This document shows positions 47,726 to 61,468 of a DNA stretch of 64,000 nucleotides, one piece after another; the first letter of the stretch is position 1; every line of letters begins with the position of its first letter. This DNA comes from Diploscapter coronatus (Eukaryota; Nematoda; Chromadorea; Rhabditida; Rhabditidae). Made by a program: the position numbers and the translations under genes. The stretch covers positions 23,955,201-24,019,200 of the forward strand of contig OZ038422.1 in the NCBI GenBank assembly GCA_964036155.1. The letters run 5' to 3'. The notes beneath the pieces were generated by a model. The model did no database searches. It saw nothing but the letters and a program-made list of their open reading frames with translations, and was not told the origin of the DNA.

Positions 47726-48901
47726 ACCCGTACTTATGAGCATAGAAAAGCAGTCATATTTCTGGTAAAAATATGATAGCAAGATATTAGGCTTCTTGAA
47801 AATTAAAAAAAAATATATATATATATATATTTTTCGATTGAATTAGATTTTCAAGAAGCCGAAATGTTATGATTTAGCATTGTGACAATTTTTATATTTT
47901 TGTTAGAAAAGTAACGATGTTTGATATTATCACAATGCGATTTTAACGCTCATTACGATTGAACTAGTTAAATTTGTTCGTTATTCCTTCTTTTCACATT
48001 TCCACTAAACCCGGATTTTAGCTATCATTTCCGGTTGGATTTCGTCAAATTTTATTTATCAGTGCATTTATCTCATGCTGCCTCGATTTACTTAATCGTC
48101 ACTTATTTCTTGATTAATCAAAGGTTAATTTTCAAATCGATGATACTCGAAATCTACTCAAGTCGCTTTTACCCAAATAATTTTGTCTCTGTTTATTTGA
48201 GTTGTAAATTATTATTCAAAGGATAACTTTGAAGTCTTAACTTCGAAAATTATTTATTCTCTCATTTTTAGTTTCAAACAGTTGTTGGAATTGCAATGAT
48301 TTTGAATGCTAATTCAGACTGACAATCATTTGAAACATGTAAAATAATATCCTTTTTAGTATTTTTTTCTTTTGAACTGCATTGCATTTGTTGTGATACA
48401 ACATCCAAAACAGCTTTCTACTATCCTTCAAGCAAGTCAGAATATTTCTTGAAACACATGTGATAATAAATAAAACTTTTTATCTAAATTATATTAACAA
48501 AAATTTATTATTGAAAAATGTCACTAGAATTACCATCCTTCAACAAAAAACTGGGAAAACAATTCTTACATATCTTACACCAAAATTGAGATGAGGGTAG
48601 TGAAGAAGTGTGTGAGATGAATTCAATTCTAGCAAAAATAGAATGAATTTATTCGTTGCAATTAATATAAAAAATTGCCAAATCGTCAAAAGCAAATTTA
48701 CGAAAAGTAAAACACGTCTAAATCAAACTCAAGTAGAGAAATGATAGGATGCTCGAGTTATATACTAGAGCGAATTTTACTTTCTGTAAATTTACCTATT
48801 TTAGACAGTCTAATAGTTTTATTGTGATAAATTAGGCTGATTTGTTGTGATGATTTGTGACAGAAGTGCTTCACCCTGTGCTCGAAGTTGATTGAGTCGA
48901 T
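47726..48901. other. Intergenic region between the four-pass gene and flp-14 (convergent)
   Basis: Inverted repeat 47791-47804 / 47844-47860 (GGCTTCTTGAAAAT and complement) encloses an AT dinucleotide tract at about 47813-47830. AATAAA occurs near 48466. No gene seen. Confidence 0.5.
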
Positions 48902-51900
48902 TTACTTGCGGCCGAAACGCAAATACTCGTGCTTTCTCTTGCCAAATCGCAAATATTCATGCTTTCTTTTGCCGAACCTGCAAATTTGAATTAAACAGTT
49001 GAATTTTAAGTTTCAAAGTTGTGAATAAATATCAATGATTCTGAAAAAAATGAATTCGATAATCATTCTTCGACTTTTCAAAAATCTCATTGAGATTCTT
49101 GCAGATAGGTACGAGTTGGGATTTTGAAAATTACCTGAGATATTCGTGTTTACGCTTATCAACTCCGTTAGATTCAGCGGGCGCACTGGGGTCTGAGGAT
49201 GCAAGTCCTGAAATTTCACTTTCTTCCGAGATTTACTTAGATTTATCGCATGTTCATGTTTTGTTATCCCCCAATGCATAATTCTGCAATAATAGCCCTC
49301 ATGGTGTGCTCTTCGTACTTGCATGTGTTAAGCGGAGGAAGCATTTTTAGATGAGAAACAGGAAGAGATAATATGAAATTCATAAGATCTACATATTAAA
49401 AGCAGCGCGGATATGGAGATCAGAATAGTGTGATCATCAGTGTAGAAACGAATGAATGAATGATAATTTTGAAAAAATATATTGACGTAGAAATGGATCA
49501 AACGAGATAAGAAATGCAAAGCGTTAGGTAGATAAAGCCTCATTACTGATTTGACTGATCATAAATCTTAGAGCTGGTAAAGATTAGGAAAGGGTGTCTT
49601 TTGAAACTGTTTCATCTCATGATGCTATATTTAAAAATCATGACGAAACGATGAATTTGATTGTTGCTCACTATTATACCGTATATTTCATTTTAGTCCA
49701 CTGCTAAGAGTTTTCTTCGAAATTTCTAGCAAGAATAGACTATCATGATCGCTCCGTGTTATGTGATGCGGAAGCCCAATTTTTCTTGCGAGCAAAAGCA
49801 TACGAATGTTGACGGAATACGAAATGAGGCTAATCATCAATTTAGCTGACGTTCGGCATTAAGAAAGATAGGGCAAAGTTGCCTAATTCGAGAGATAATG
49901 AATAAACGGAATCAGACACGCAAATAATGTAGACGGTGTGTTGGATTTGTCAGAATTGAGAGACTACTGGTGATCAGTCATTTTTATCATTTGGACTTAT
50001 ACTAGATAGATATAAAAGACATAACATCATGATGTTATATCATTTTAGGGTAGCATTTGGCTTGATGCAAAACTGAGAATGAAAATTAGGAGCAAGCATA
50101 GAATCAATTGCCAAAAATACCAATTTAATGACTAATTGTAAGAAAAGAATTTACTGATCCGTTATGAAGCCTAATTTGTTCGGATAGCTGTATATTTTTT
50201 GAAAGATTGACAATAGGAGTATAATTATCAACAGATGCAGCCTTTCGAAAAGTGCGAATGGATAACCGCAAAGCTTTTGGCAATACCACGAGGTTCAACT
50301 ATGAAATTATATACCGTGATTCTGGATAAGTCGGTCGAGTCCTTCTGAAACGAGGGCACCGAGTTGAGTCAACAGTTGACTGCTTTCTTGTAATTGGCAC
50401 AACAACAATTCCTCCTGCTCTCCGCCATTAGCTAATACCTGAACATTCAAAATCATATTCCTTTAGTTTGATAATTTATATTTGGAAAAACAGGTAGTTG
50501 CATCGCTACATAGTTCTATGAGAAATAGAGCAGGATTTGGCAGAGAAAAGATTCTTTTTAAAAGATTTTCTTGAAACAGCGATGCAATTCTCCAGATTGC
50601 CCATATTTTAACGCTTAAATTTAAATTCTGTTCTTCGATATTCATTTTTGCTATTATCTAAAATCTTTTTTTCCATCAATACTTTCACAATTAGCATATT
50701 CTTTCATTCTTCAAAGACCAACGCTTTCCTTCACTAATTATTCAATTCGCATAAATCCTCCTCTAATTTATATCGCTATTCCTGCCCGACTACCTCCCCA
50801 CTAACCATAAATTTTCGGGAATTGTCTATTTAGGCGATATATTTATAGAAAGTTCTGACAAACTTTCCGGAAATTCTACGTATTGAATTTTGTCCGACAT
50901 ATTCATCAGTCATAAAGAGACGGGGAGCTCATCCTTTGAGGTTTTAATCGGACCAGTAATTTTATGGCTATAAGCGTTAGGCTTTGCCTGATTAAGCATT
51001 CTTGGGGCTCAATTTGACAGGCCCCATTCAACACGAAACAGGACGCGACGGGCGGAGTTGGCAGAAAGATACGGCTGAGAAACGATGAATGATGATTCGT
51101 CAGAATATATTCGGCAGAGGAATTGATGATAGGGATGTTATGTGTTTGAACCAAATGCATAATATCGCCATATAACGGAAGATTGGGAAAGCATGGAAAA
51201 GTTCAAACTTCACAAGATATAAATCATACGGCGATTTGGTTAGTTTTCGCCTGATATTATATGAAATTGGGCTGGGAAGAGATATCGTATTCTTGACCAA
51301 GAAAGCAACAAAATTGAACTTTGAAGCATTGGAACAGATTTCCCTTCTCATCACTTAGCCTACACCTTCTAAGCATATTTCAAAGTTTTTACGGCTGTAT
51401 TTTACAGAAAGTCCATATATCATTCTTGAAAAAAATATTTCAGCTTTTCCAATCGATGTAAAATGTTTGTTTTTCAATATTTTATGTATGTCTGCAAATG
51501 CTTGATCCACCCACGTAGATTTGACTCAGGAGACAGATTTATTCGCTCGTAATTTTTCTCAATAAAATCATAAAATATCCGAGACCGCTCGCCAGCTCAA
51601 GAATGTCATTCAAAATCTTCTAAATTATTGTTTCAAATAATTCGCCCGATGCGCGCGTCTCTAAGATACCAGATTCAAAGTTGTTTGTCTATTTTGATGC
51701 GAAAGCGGCAGAAATTTTATGATGATTTATTTAGAAGTGATGATGCAATATGCATGAGATTTCCAGATTTCAGAGCATTTTTACGCTCACCACAACTTCC
51801 AACCGAGTTTCATATCGCATGAATTATTAGCGCAGATAGGCTAGGATATGTAGTCTGAATTCAGGAATTTCAAACCAGGAATAATAATTTTTGAAAAATA

Positions 51901-54900
51901 TTTTAAATTTTCAAAACCACCTTCACTTCATATGATTTTACTCGTTAATTTTCTGACTGTTTTTTGATATTTGATCCTAAAAGGACTCCGAATTTCAAGA
52001 TTGAATGGATAATGATTGGAAATTCGGAAAACTCTTTACAAAGAAAAGAGGCGTGAATCTTCGCGGAATTATATGCAAGATTGGACTAATTTCACCCTGT
52101 GCAAGAAAAAATCGCATCGTGTCATTTCAGGGCGACTTTTTGCAATTTTCCGGGCCCTGGACCTCGAATATTCTTTCATTGATAATGCATTCCATTCTAT
52201 AACATTTCCATGTTCAGATATGCGCTTTACGATGGTCATGCCCCACGAAAAGACGAGAAATTAATAATGGTGAAAGACGAAAAAATGAAATTAGTTCAAA
52301 ATGAACTAATCTAATGGCAGTCTCTAGTCAGACTAGTAGAGGAAGTACATCATGAAGCCAATTATGATGGCCCTAGACAAGTCCGTTTCATCGGCAAAAT
52401 TGAGAAAATTAGGAAATTAACTTGTTACCGAGGAAAACGCATAGCACGTATGGAGAAGTTGTTGTTTTGTACTAGATGAAACATTTTTTACCGATGAAAC
52501 GTGATTTGAAGGTAATCTGCGGCTAGAATGATTTTATCAACCAACAGTCTTTAGGTAATGCATCTAAAAATTTGCCCTAATTACTTTGGGCTAATAAGAA
52601 TCTTTTGCTTGTCAAAACCTCTGCTGATTATTGAAATTCAGGACTTTGTCTTGCAAATTAGCAAGGTTAATCAGCTCAATGCAAATATGGCATGACTTAG
52701 CTGTCCTACTCTTCACATGCGTCGTCGATTGATTTGCATATTCGTAGTCTGATTTTGCGCATCACACCCCTGGGCAGCAACTTCGCATCGAATCTTTGAT
52801 ACACTCGGTCCAGGAATAAGCATTCCCTTTTATAGAAAGGGCTTACTTACTAACGCACAAACCTCAGCAAGTAATCTAATTGATAGTCGGATTCCAGTAA
52901 ATACTACGCAAATCGAAAGATTAGAGATTAATTGCAAAATAAGTACCTATGGCGGTGTCTTTAATGATCATCCATTATTTTAAGCGCTATATTTATCAAG
53001 AACTCTTTCCGAAAAGTCACGTAATTATTGGATAATTTTCGGATTTAAAGGGCTATAGTCTAACAGTTTACGTGCACTTCTCTTTAGGAACTTTCGTACT
53101 TTTTCGAAATTTTCTAGGAAAACAACCAACAATTCATTTATTTGGGTCATCGTCGGTTTCGGCTCATTTGTTGTAATTTTTATGCGGGTGCAAAATTTTC
53201 CCTTTTCGAAAAGCTTTCTCTGAAAAATTATTTCTGCTTCTTTTGTTATTATGAACGTTCAAAGCTTGTTCTTTTAGGGAAAAAGTAAGAAACTATTTGG
53301 CAGGGAGCTGACCTTTTGAAATGCTCACTTAAAACGAAGTAATGAAATTTGGGTTTGCAAGGTTCGCCTTCACAATGAAGGGCAGGTTTGGAAATGCATG
53401 TGTTTCTGCAGAAATGTGAACAGAGAATAAGTGAATGGAGGAATGACTACGTCACGAGACTTTCGATGCAACAGTTGGAAGATTATTAAAAGGTCATTTT
53501 GACGCTAAATATGTAGTGTTTGCAGAAATGAGGAACAATTGATATGTTGCTGATATCTGTGGTATTACTGAAGTTGAAACTTTGATTGAAGAAGTCATTA
53601 TGAATCGCCATGAATGTATTAAATTCAGAGTGATCAGTTAAAACTGACAGATCTATCATCTCACGTAAGGTAAGCTTTGGAACATTCCGATCATTGAATG
53701 AATGTCTGAGTCAGGCTAAAATTAATAGGTTAGGTTTAGTTGAGGTCATTTTTCTTCGACCGAGGGGGTGGATTGAGGAGTGAGTAAATTCGGAACGGCG
53801 TTTGTCATCTTTGGTCAATCTATGAGGATTATATTGAAAGAAAAAGAGGCAAACATTCTTAGTTGGGACTGAATGAGACAAATGCATAAACACGTTGGAA
53901 AAAGTTTCTACTATAATTTTCTTATAGAGTTAACTTGTTTTACTTGTTCAAAATATCATAAAATTTGTACATCATCTTCATTTATTGGTCATTCTGATTA
54001 TATCAGAGATCTTATAACACCCATATAAAAATCTTAAAATTATGCGCGAAGGTGAAGGTTCATGTTTTCATGTGCGACTGATTTGGAATTCATTAGAAAC
54101 GCAGTGCCATGTTTTCCTTGCCAATAAAGTCCGAGAAATTGAACGATATTTTATGCATAAATCATCAAAACGTGGAGCAAACGTAGTGGATAGCGTGAAT
54201 GAGTACGCGTTTCAATGAGTAAGAAAGTGATTTGATGGTCAGACTCTAAATATGGAAATGGTATAGATTTTTTGAACTAATAGTTTAAATATGGAGGTCT
54301 AAATTTAGAAAACAGTTCTAGAATAACATAATCATGCTATTCATATTGAGAAATATATGAGCTTCGAAATCCAACTAATTCTTTAAGGTCGATACCACGC
54401 GCACTTGTATTTTATCCAATTTTAGCCATGTCGTTACAATTTATGCATTACGCAAAATATAATATTCGCCCTCAAATTCGTATAATCGTAATATCCAAGT
54501 CAAATTCTGATGCGCTCACAATCATTAACGAAATAAACGATTATCTCCCGATAAGTCGGAACTGGCGGTGCTTTTTTTCGCAGCTGCTCGCAGACTCGCA
54601 ATAAGTAATTAAGCCCGACGGGAATTGTCTCTCGAGTTCGGCCCTTAGAATGCGAATAATGATGATGAGCAATTAAGCTTCGTCGAAATAATGCCTAAGG
54701 AATTATCGAGATATACATAACGCCCACTACTGTTATTATTAGCGATTTCGGGTAACCTTAAAAAGTCAAAATATGAGGATAGTACGCATGCTATAGAGAA
54801 TGAAACTTATAAGAGCTATTATGGAATTCCTTCAACATTAAAACAAGATAAACATGAGGGTGCGGTTAAAATGACGTATGTAAAGATGATATTTTTATGA

Positions 54901-56493
54901 TACTATTTTACTCCAGAATAAACGTGAGTTTCCTATATTGTCATCGTAGAATACACTACACTTGACAATTTAAAAATTATAAATTCTTGCCATGAAGCGC
55001 CAATTTTAGACTAGAATACCATGATTTCGCAAGCTATTTACTTGAATACACTCTCCTTTAGATATTTTTAACCCTGCAGCAGTTTATAATAATCTATGAA
55101 AATTTATGTTAACTTGGTTAGGCCAAGGGACTCAGGAACCATTTCCTGGTTGATAAATTGAGTGGTGCCCCCATTTTTGCGAGTTCAAACTAATCCAATT
55201 TACAAAAAGCCCTCTCTCTTCTATTCAATTGTGCGATTACTCAAACTTTGGTTCGCATTTACATAAAATTTGTGTTTGATTTTTTTTGTCAATGAAAGAA
55301 AAGCGCGAATTTCGTTTTGAGCGATGCATACAAATGGGTTTCTTTCCCATTAATGGTTTCAAAGAATCGCTGAGAATTGATTTTTTTCTGTAAGAAATAT
55401 GATTTGGGCAAGGGATGTAAGAACTAAAACACACTTCACAATCCATCAGAACTGCTGTATATTGTCGGTTGTAAACCATTGGGAGCGAGCTAAAATTGGC
55501 GCAGCGAGAGGGAAAGAAAGGTGCACGAATGTGCGATTGCTCGTCTGCTTATTCAAAAAGCAGGTATCGGCGAATTTCTTCGTTTTCTTTGATTTATTTG
55601 TTACTCAAATATCAGGTACGATGGCTAGAAGCTCCCAAATTCGATGGAATCGAGGACTCTCGAAGATAATCGTCAATTTTTCTGTTGAATTCAAATTCCA
55701 TTTTCCATGGTTTTTCGTTGTTGGCGGAATTCGTTCGACGCACCATCGGTTTCAGGAGTTTCGGACTATCGTTCTTGATATTGGGATGGCAGAAATAAAT
55801 AAGCCGAGTAAAACAAGGAAATGAAGAAATTCGTCAATAATCGCTTTTTGAATAAAGTGACGACCAATCGCGCGTTCGTGCACCTTTCTCTCCGTCTCGC
55901 CGCGCCAATTTTAGCTCGTGTTCAATGGTTTGCAACAGACAATAATGGCAAAGTTCAAAATTAATAAATGTAAGTTTTAACTTATCGGCTAGGAACTTAG
56001 AATATTTTATAGACCAGTAGGCAAGAAAATTAGATTGAATCGTAAAATGACACAAAACTTACATATCGGCAATCCTTGATATCGGCTGTGGTCGTGTCTG
56101 CGGAATCGAGGGCCTGAAACATTTTTATTTCCGATTTCGAAATTTTAGCCTTTGATACAATTAAGAAAATATGCAAATTGGCAATTATTCTGAACCTTTC
56201 GATTGGAGAATAACACGAGTTTAATTCAGGTGATTTTTTTTTCAAAACACGAATTATAGTTTACCATCTTAGTTAAGTTAAAGAATGAAATGAAAAAATC
56301 ATCATCTAAATACGGTAACACCTATATAGTAAAGGAAAAGTTCGAGAATAAGATCGAAAGGTAAGGTTTCGCGAACTTCGACATTTTTTTTAAAGTTTTA
56401 TAGTATTTTGAATAGATTTACGGTAAAATACCATACCTGCACGAAATATGTAGTGGTGACGGTAGCGACGAGAGCGACCAGCAGACCGCGCAT
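48902..56493 (-). CDS. flp-14: FMRFamide-like neuropeptide precursor, flp-14 type (KHEYLRFamide x3)
   Basis: Exons in order: 56437-56493, 56063-56113, 50315-50438, 49135-49207, 48902-48977. They total 381 nt, 126 residues. It begins with a signal peptide ([17 protein letters not shown]), then a propeptide containing [17 protein letters not shown]. The C-terminus holds three tandem KHEYLRFG copies separated by dibasic KR and ending FGRK-stop. The first copy is split by the last intron. After cleavage and amidation each gives KHEYLRF-NH2, the product of C. elegans flp-14. The three C-terminal exons are secure. The link across the 5.6-kb intron (50439-56062) to the signal-peptide exons rests on matching phase and a good acceptor, and an extra exon in between is possible. 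Confidence 0.85.
50439..56062 (-). other. 5.6-kb flp-14 intron
   Basis: AT-rich and without a convincing nested gene on either strand. It contains a 486-bp MITE (55459-55944). Slightly GC-richer islands near 51045-51065, 52740-52800 and 54560-54650 could be regulatory, but nothing is identified. Confidence 0.5.
55459..55944. mobile_element. 486-bp element with about 100-bp terminal inverted repeats in the flp-14 intron
   Basis: Starts TATTGTCGGTTG and ends with the complement of TATTGTCTGTTG. The arms share GAGCTAAAATTGGCGC and AAAGGTGCACGAA, and match to TTATTCAAAAAGC. The interior has no transposase. The superfamily is not assigned. Confidence 0.7.
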
Positions 56494-58933
56494 TGTGGGC
56501 TGGGTGAATGTGAAGTGAGGAGAGAATCGAGGGGGTGAAGCTTCAGGGATAAAGTTAGGCAAAGCAGAAGAACTTGAAAATTGAAAAATATTGTGGAAAT
56601 TTAGAGAACTAATATAACGAAGGTCGAAATAGTATTGGAGAAAGGTTCAGAAAGAAGAAATAGCATTGATAAAAGATACAATTTTGAGAAAATAGCGCTT
56701 GAAAAGAGTCTAGGAAATTTAGAAATAGCATATAAAAGAGATAAAACACATGAAAATAGAGTTAGCGCTTATGAGAATTAAAGAAATAGAATTAGAAAAG
56801 GCGATGCGAATAGACGAAAAACGGAGAAATATTGCGAAACTCCGCCCATTTTTAGAAGAGTCAGAATCGAGTGGGTTACGGTGAATGTGAGCATATGCAA
56901 GGTAAGCTATTTTTGAGGAAAGACTATTTTTATCGGGAAGTCGCCCAAATATGACAAGATGAGTAGGTGCTATTCAGCAAGTTAATGGATAAAGGCCATT
57001 TTGAATATTCAGCCGAAAGACACCTGTTGAATGGCTTTGAATAGAAGTGATGGATTATCGCGGTTCGTCGTGAAACATTTATGCCGCCAAAGTTCTCTGA
57101 CATTCATTTTCTGATCAGAAAGTTTTCGGGAAAATGTCATTTTTTCGAAGGAAATTTGGTTATCTTTACGCCACAAGTTATCGTTGTTGAGGTTAGTTTG
57201 TAAGAAAACTTCTGTATATACAATTATGAGAATGAGTCAATATCGATGATTTTTTTTTTGTGTAATATTGAAATTATCGTGGTGAAAATGTAATATAATT
57301 TCGTAAAACTCAAAGGAATTTTTTGAGTTAGTAAATAATAATCAGCAAGATATTCCATTACCATCATGATATCATGATGCAAATACTATTTCTTCCTTAT
57401 AAAGGCCTATTGTAAAGTCGTTGTTTATCCTGGTATTTCGCGTCACTCGAATGTTTTATTCACGCATCATTTTGAGCCACACTCTAGTTCGGACTATAGA
57501 AAACAACAGGAAAAACAGACTAGAAATTCGTAAAGTTCTTAAATTTTTTGTCAGTTTCATTAGCGTTTTTCGTGGTATTTCTGTGAATTTTTATTTGCTC
57601 TTCAGAACTTAATAAACTAATTTCCTGCCGCAAGTCAAAGAATAGGCAAACTTTCGAGTGAAGTATGGTAAGTTGAAAAACGACTGGAATATTTCTACGC
57701 GTAGTTTCGAGTTCATTTGTGCAGTACGAGCCAAACAAGCGCATAATCAGCGTACCGCAGGGAATGGATAATTTGGAGGTGGGGCTAATCAGCAAATGGG
57801 GCTGCAAGTTAATGATAAGATGAAATTCGTTAGTCTAAACCGAGGAAAAACGACTAACTCTAATTGCGGAAACTCAAAATGACAAGTAACAAATTAGAAA
57901 AATTGAAAAAAATATTTAGAAAGTGAATATTTTATTATTTTTTTTTAAATTTAGATGTAAATTGTGCTTGTTGCAAATAATGAAAGATACGAATATCTTA
58001 GTATATATCCTTCAGTGTGAAACATACCTGAAACTGTACTTCAACAACTTTTTATTCATGTTGCATTTTCGAAGTTCTCTGAATTTTTCAAACTCTACAT
58101 TTTTCTTCTGAAGTTCTCGGTAATAGCTGAGTCTCCAGAAGTTCGCATAGAATTAACCTTTGGACGATAAATGAGTTTCAAACATTATCGGGTAATTTTT
58201 ATTGGAGAATTATTTAGCTTCATCGCTTATAGAATAGGCCTAAATTTCGAACTTTATTTTGTTCGATAATGTAATTTTGCAAATTAGTTTTTCTGCATAA
58301 TTTTATATATTAAAGGTGCCAGATACCAAAACAAATAATCTAATTATGTCCCTCGGGATCTAATTTTGCAAAATCTGATTTTTCTTTGCCAGAAAATAAG
58401 AATGTTCGTAAATATTTTATCAGTTTCGTATATTTTTGCAATAATTTATTATTTTTCAATTTCGGAGAAAAATTTCATAAAAAGGAGAGTATCATCAAAC
58501 TATGAATGATGCTTTTTGTATAAAAGTCAAGATAATGAAAGCTCACTATCACATAGAAAGAGATGCTATATAACAAAAAGAGAATAATTTGGCATAATGG
58601 TTCAGTGGCAAAGTTTTTCATTTTACTTGAGGAAATTTGGGAAACCATTGAAATATTGCAAGTTTAGAACACAGTTGATATCGGGTTTTTGTTTTGAAGA
58701 AATTTAACAGCTGATAAAACACGTCAACTTTTTCTTTAATTTTTCATACTGTAATGATTCAATTTTTGCCCAACTTTATAGGAACACTCAGACCTATTAT
58801 AAAGCCTACAAAATCATCATTAACATGTTGTAAGTCACTTTTTAGGATAAAAGAATGAGAAAGTTGATAATTTTAACAACAGGAAAAATGGTACTTCATG
58901 AAACTTGTAAAAATAGCCTATTTTTTCTCAGAG
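56494..58933. other. 2.4-kb region between TMEM33 3' end and flp-14 5' end
   Basis: 56600-56830 is purine-rich on the plus strand with repeated gaaatagc/aaatagcg, i.e. a pyrimidine tract with GCTATTTC on the flp-14 coding strand, a plausible promoter. 57000-58900 is AT-rich with no coherent gene. Confidence 0.45.
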
Positions 58934-60982
58934 TTATCCCATAACGGGCGGTGCCCAGCTCGATAGAAGAGCGATGGATTTGTGAATCATGTTTCTAACC
59001 AGGGCAGGGCAACTTGGGGACGAGGCCACTTGTTCCAGAGAGCAACGCATTTGGAAGAACGCTTGTCTGGAATTTTTAAGCATTTTTCAGATCTAAATTT
59101 TATTATATGTGGGCATCAAATAATAAGAAGAAGAAAAGCTTGACATGAATATATTCTAGTTTGATTCTCGACGTCAAAATATCGCAAGGTTTTCGAAATG
59201 AGTTATTTTTCACAAAATCAATTTGTTTACCTAGTACTCGGATTACGTCTGGAAGCGTATCGAAGCGTCAAGAAGCGATAGTAGATGAACGGCATCAGGA
59301 GCGAGCCTTTGCCCCTAAAAATAACCAAAAATTTTATTTGTAAGGAATCTGATTTTTGCATATTTCAAGGAAACTTCCATTGTTTCAGCGTTTAAAGGAA
59401 TATCACTCGTTCCGCATCCGTAATTCCAATTACTTTGTATCAAGAATGGAGCGCGACTTTTCGAAAATGAAGCATAGGAAAGTACGAATCGGTAATATAA
59501 AATTTCCTCTTCTGAGCTCATTATTTTCGTAATTTTCTATTTTGACGGTTATGAATCCTCAACTTTCTCTGAAACCTACATGAAAAGCATGGAGATGACG
59601 ATAGGGACGAGGAAAATCTCGGCGCAGGCGATGATTCCGAGGCAGTTCTGGGTCTGCATCCGCGTGAAGTGGTCCAATTTTAGCACCCAGGCACTGCTCC
59701 CGTGGCCTGTCTCGGCGAACATCTTCACGAGGAAACTGGCTGCCTGCAGCGCCGCGTACAGGACGAGAGGAAGAAGGGCCATCGTTACAGGAGCACTCAT
59801 CATGAACAGCGTCGAGTAGATGAAGTAGTGGAACGAGTCCTGGAATAAATATTCTTCCTAGTTTTGGATTTTTCAATTTTTCTCTTAAATAAATAGATTT
59901 AAAATACATGGATAACAACACAGCCAGTGAAATATTTTCAATACGACGATAATTTCGAATCGTAAACAAAACTATGAAACTAGTGATTACTCATTTGTTT
60001 CTATCACGTACTGGTGTGGATGCAATAGATTTTCTCTAGAATTTTCAAAACCTTCATGTTTCGATAAGCCTCAGAACTTTTTATAGTCATTGTCCGCTTT
60101 GACATCCCAATCATACCTATACAGTAGCAAGAATATTATAACACATCATTACTACTCATTTTTTATGATTATGATATGATACGGTATGTTTTTCTTCTGC
60201 AAAATAATGAAAGGACACTTGCCTCGATGACGAGACTCATTAGGAATTCCCTCGAGAAGGAGAAGTTCGTCACGCGGTCCTTCAGACGCAGCAGATACGT
60301 TGCGGCCGCTGAAAATGGGAAGAATAAACGAGGTTTAAAAATTTTTCATAATTATCGTGATTTTTAAAAATCAAGGATATAAAAACATGTTTTGGAAATT
60401 TTCGTAATTGCGCTGGTTTTTATATTAATGATTAGTGAAAAAACAAGAAAAGATTGGATTACAGAATGAATAAAAATATGCTTCAAAAACATTCAAAATT
60501 AGCTTCAACTTTTCAGCACCGCTATTTGGTAAATTGGCCAGCATTATCATAATTTTAGCATAAAATTAAAAAAAGTAGAAAGAAAATAATTACCTGCAGC
60601 GAGTGTCTTGTAGTAAGCGGATTCGTAGCTGACGACGGAGAAAATCGGAAAGACGAAGGAAAAAGCGAAGTACAAAGTAAGCAGCCGAGTGAAGCACAGG
60701 ATCGAGGACGACATGTTTTCAGAGACAAATTGCTGGAATTCGGAAAGACCTTCTAACATTTTTTTTTGAGAATTTCGGGGCAAATCATTTTTACAATTTT
60801 TGTTTGTGAAGAAAGCTTACGAGTTTTTTTCATCGTTTTAAAGAGAAAGAAGATATTTTTACCGAGTAACTTTTCGCGGCCGGCAGATTTCTGCTCCCAG
60901 AATCCCCGGAATGTCCCGCTCCACTTGACGACGCCCCGCTGCCATCGTGGCGCTCCGTCGATTCTTCGCGAATCTCGACCAT
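58934..60982 (-). CDS. TMEM33/Pom33 family membrane protein
   Basis: ER and nuclear-envelope membrane protein. Yeast Pom33 helps nuclear-pore assembly and human TMEM33 acts in ER shape and stress signalling. Exons in order: 60863-60982, 60594-60732, 60223-60308, 59580-59839, 59231-59314, 58934-59066. They total 822 nt, 273 residues. The first 40 residues are a low-complexity Gly/Ser tail not seen in the human protein. The core matches the family: LCFTRLLTLYF, HYFIYSTLFM, PVTMALLPLVLYA, NCLGIIACAEIFLVP, and MPFIYYRFLTLRYASRRNP. The intron between 60223 and 59839 uses a GC donor. Confidence 0.93.
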
Positions 60983-61468
60983 TTTCTAGAAGTGCAAAAT
61001 AATCGATTTTTGAAAGAAAAATTCGACAGCACGATCCTGTAAGAGAAAACAACACTAAATGATAGTGATAAGACTCGAAAACGATATTTCGAAATTTTTC
61101 CGACAAATAGGAAGTTTATGCAGCGTCAGATATGCCTGATTTTGCGATAAAAAGTCGATTTTGAAATTTAGACGAATGGAAGAAGAACGTCCTTTGCGGG
61201 ACAATTGCGCTTTATTTCTAGTACACTTGTCGTCTCTGTATTTTCTCTCGATTTTTAACCAATTTCTCGTAATTACCGTTAATTGCTCTTTAATTACCGT
61301 CAAATTAACTCTAACTACGATGAGAAACTCATACCCTTGTTTATTTGGTATTCCTGAGAGCTGATCTACAGTGCCTGGAACTTGGCTAATTTTCAAAATT
61401 CGCTCGTTTTTCAATTTTACCGAATTTATCAATTACTACCCCGTTAATTGCAGGCGATTAACCAAACC
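60983..61468. promoter_or_regulatory. Divergent region between TMEM33 and the uL22m gene
   Basis: 486 bases between outward-facing start codons. It contains two to three AATTACCGT words near 61270-61310. An acceptor TTGCAG at 61453 lies 15 bases before the uL22m ATG and could receive a spliced leader or end a 5' intron. Confidence 0.4.

Noticed and set aside
57000..58900. Possible gene between flp-14 and TMEM33 (for example the 95-codon minus frame at 57520-57807)
   Set aside because: No homology, no flanking exons and AT-rich composition like intergenic DNA.
59559..59969. 136-codon frame overlapping TMEM33 exon 4
   Set aside because: Alternative frame of a conserved exon. The family similarity lies in the other frame.
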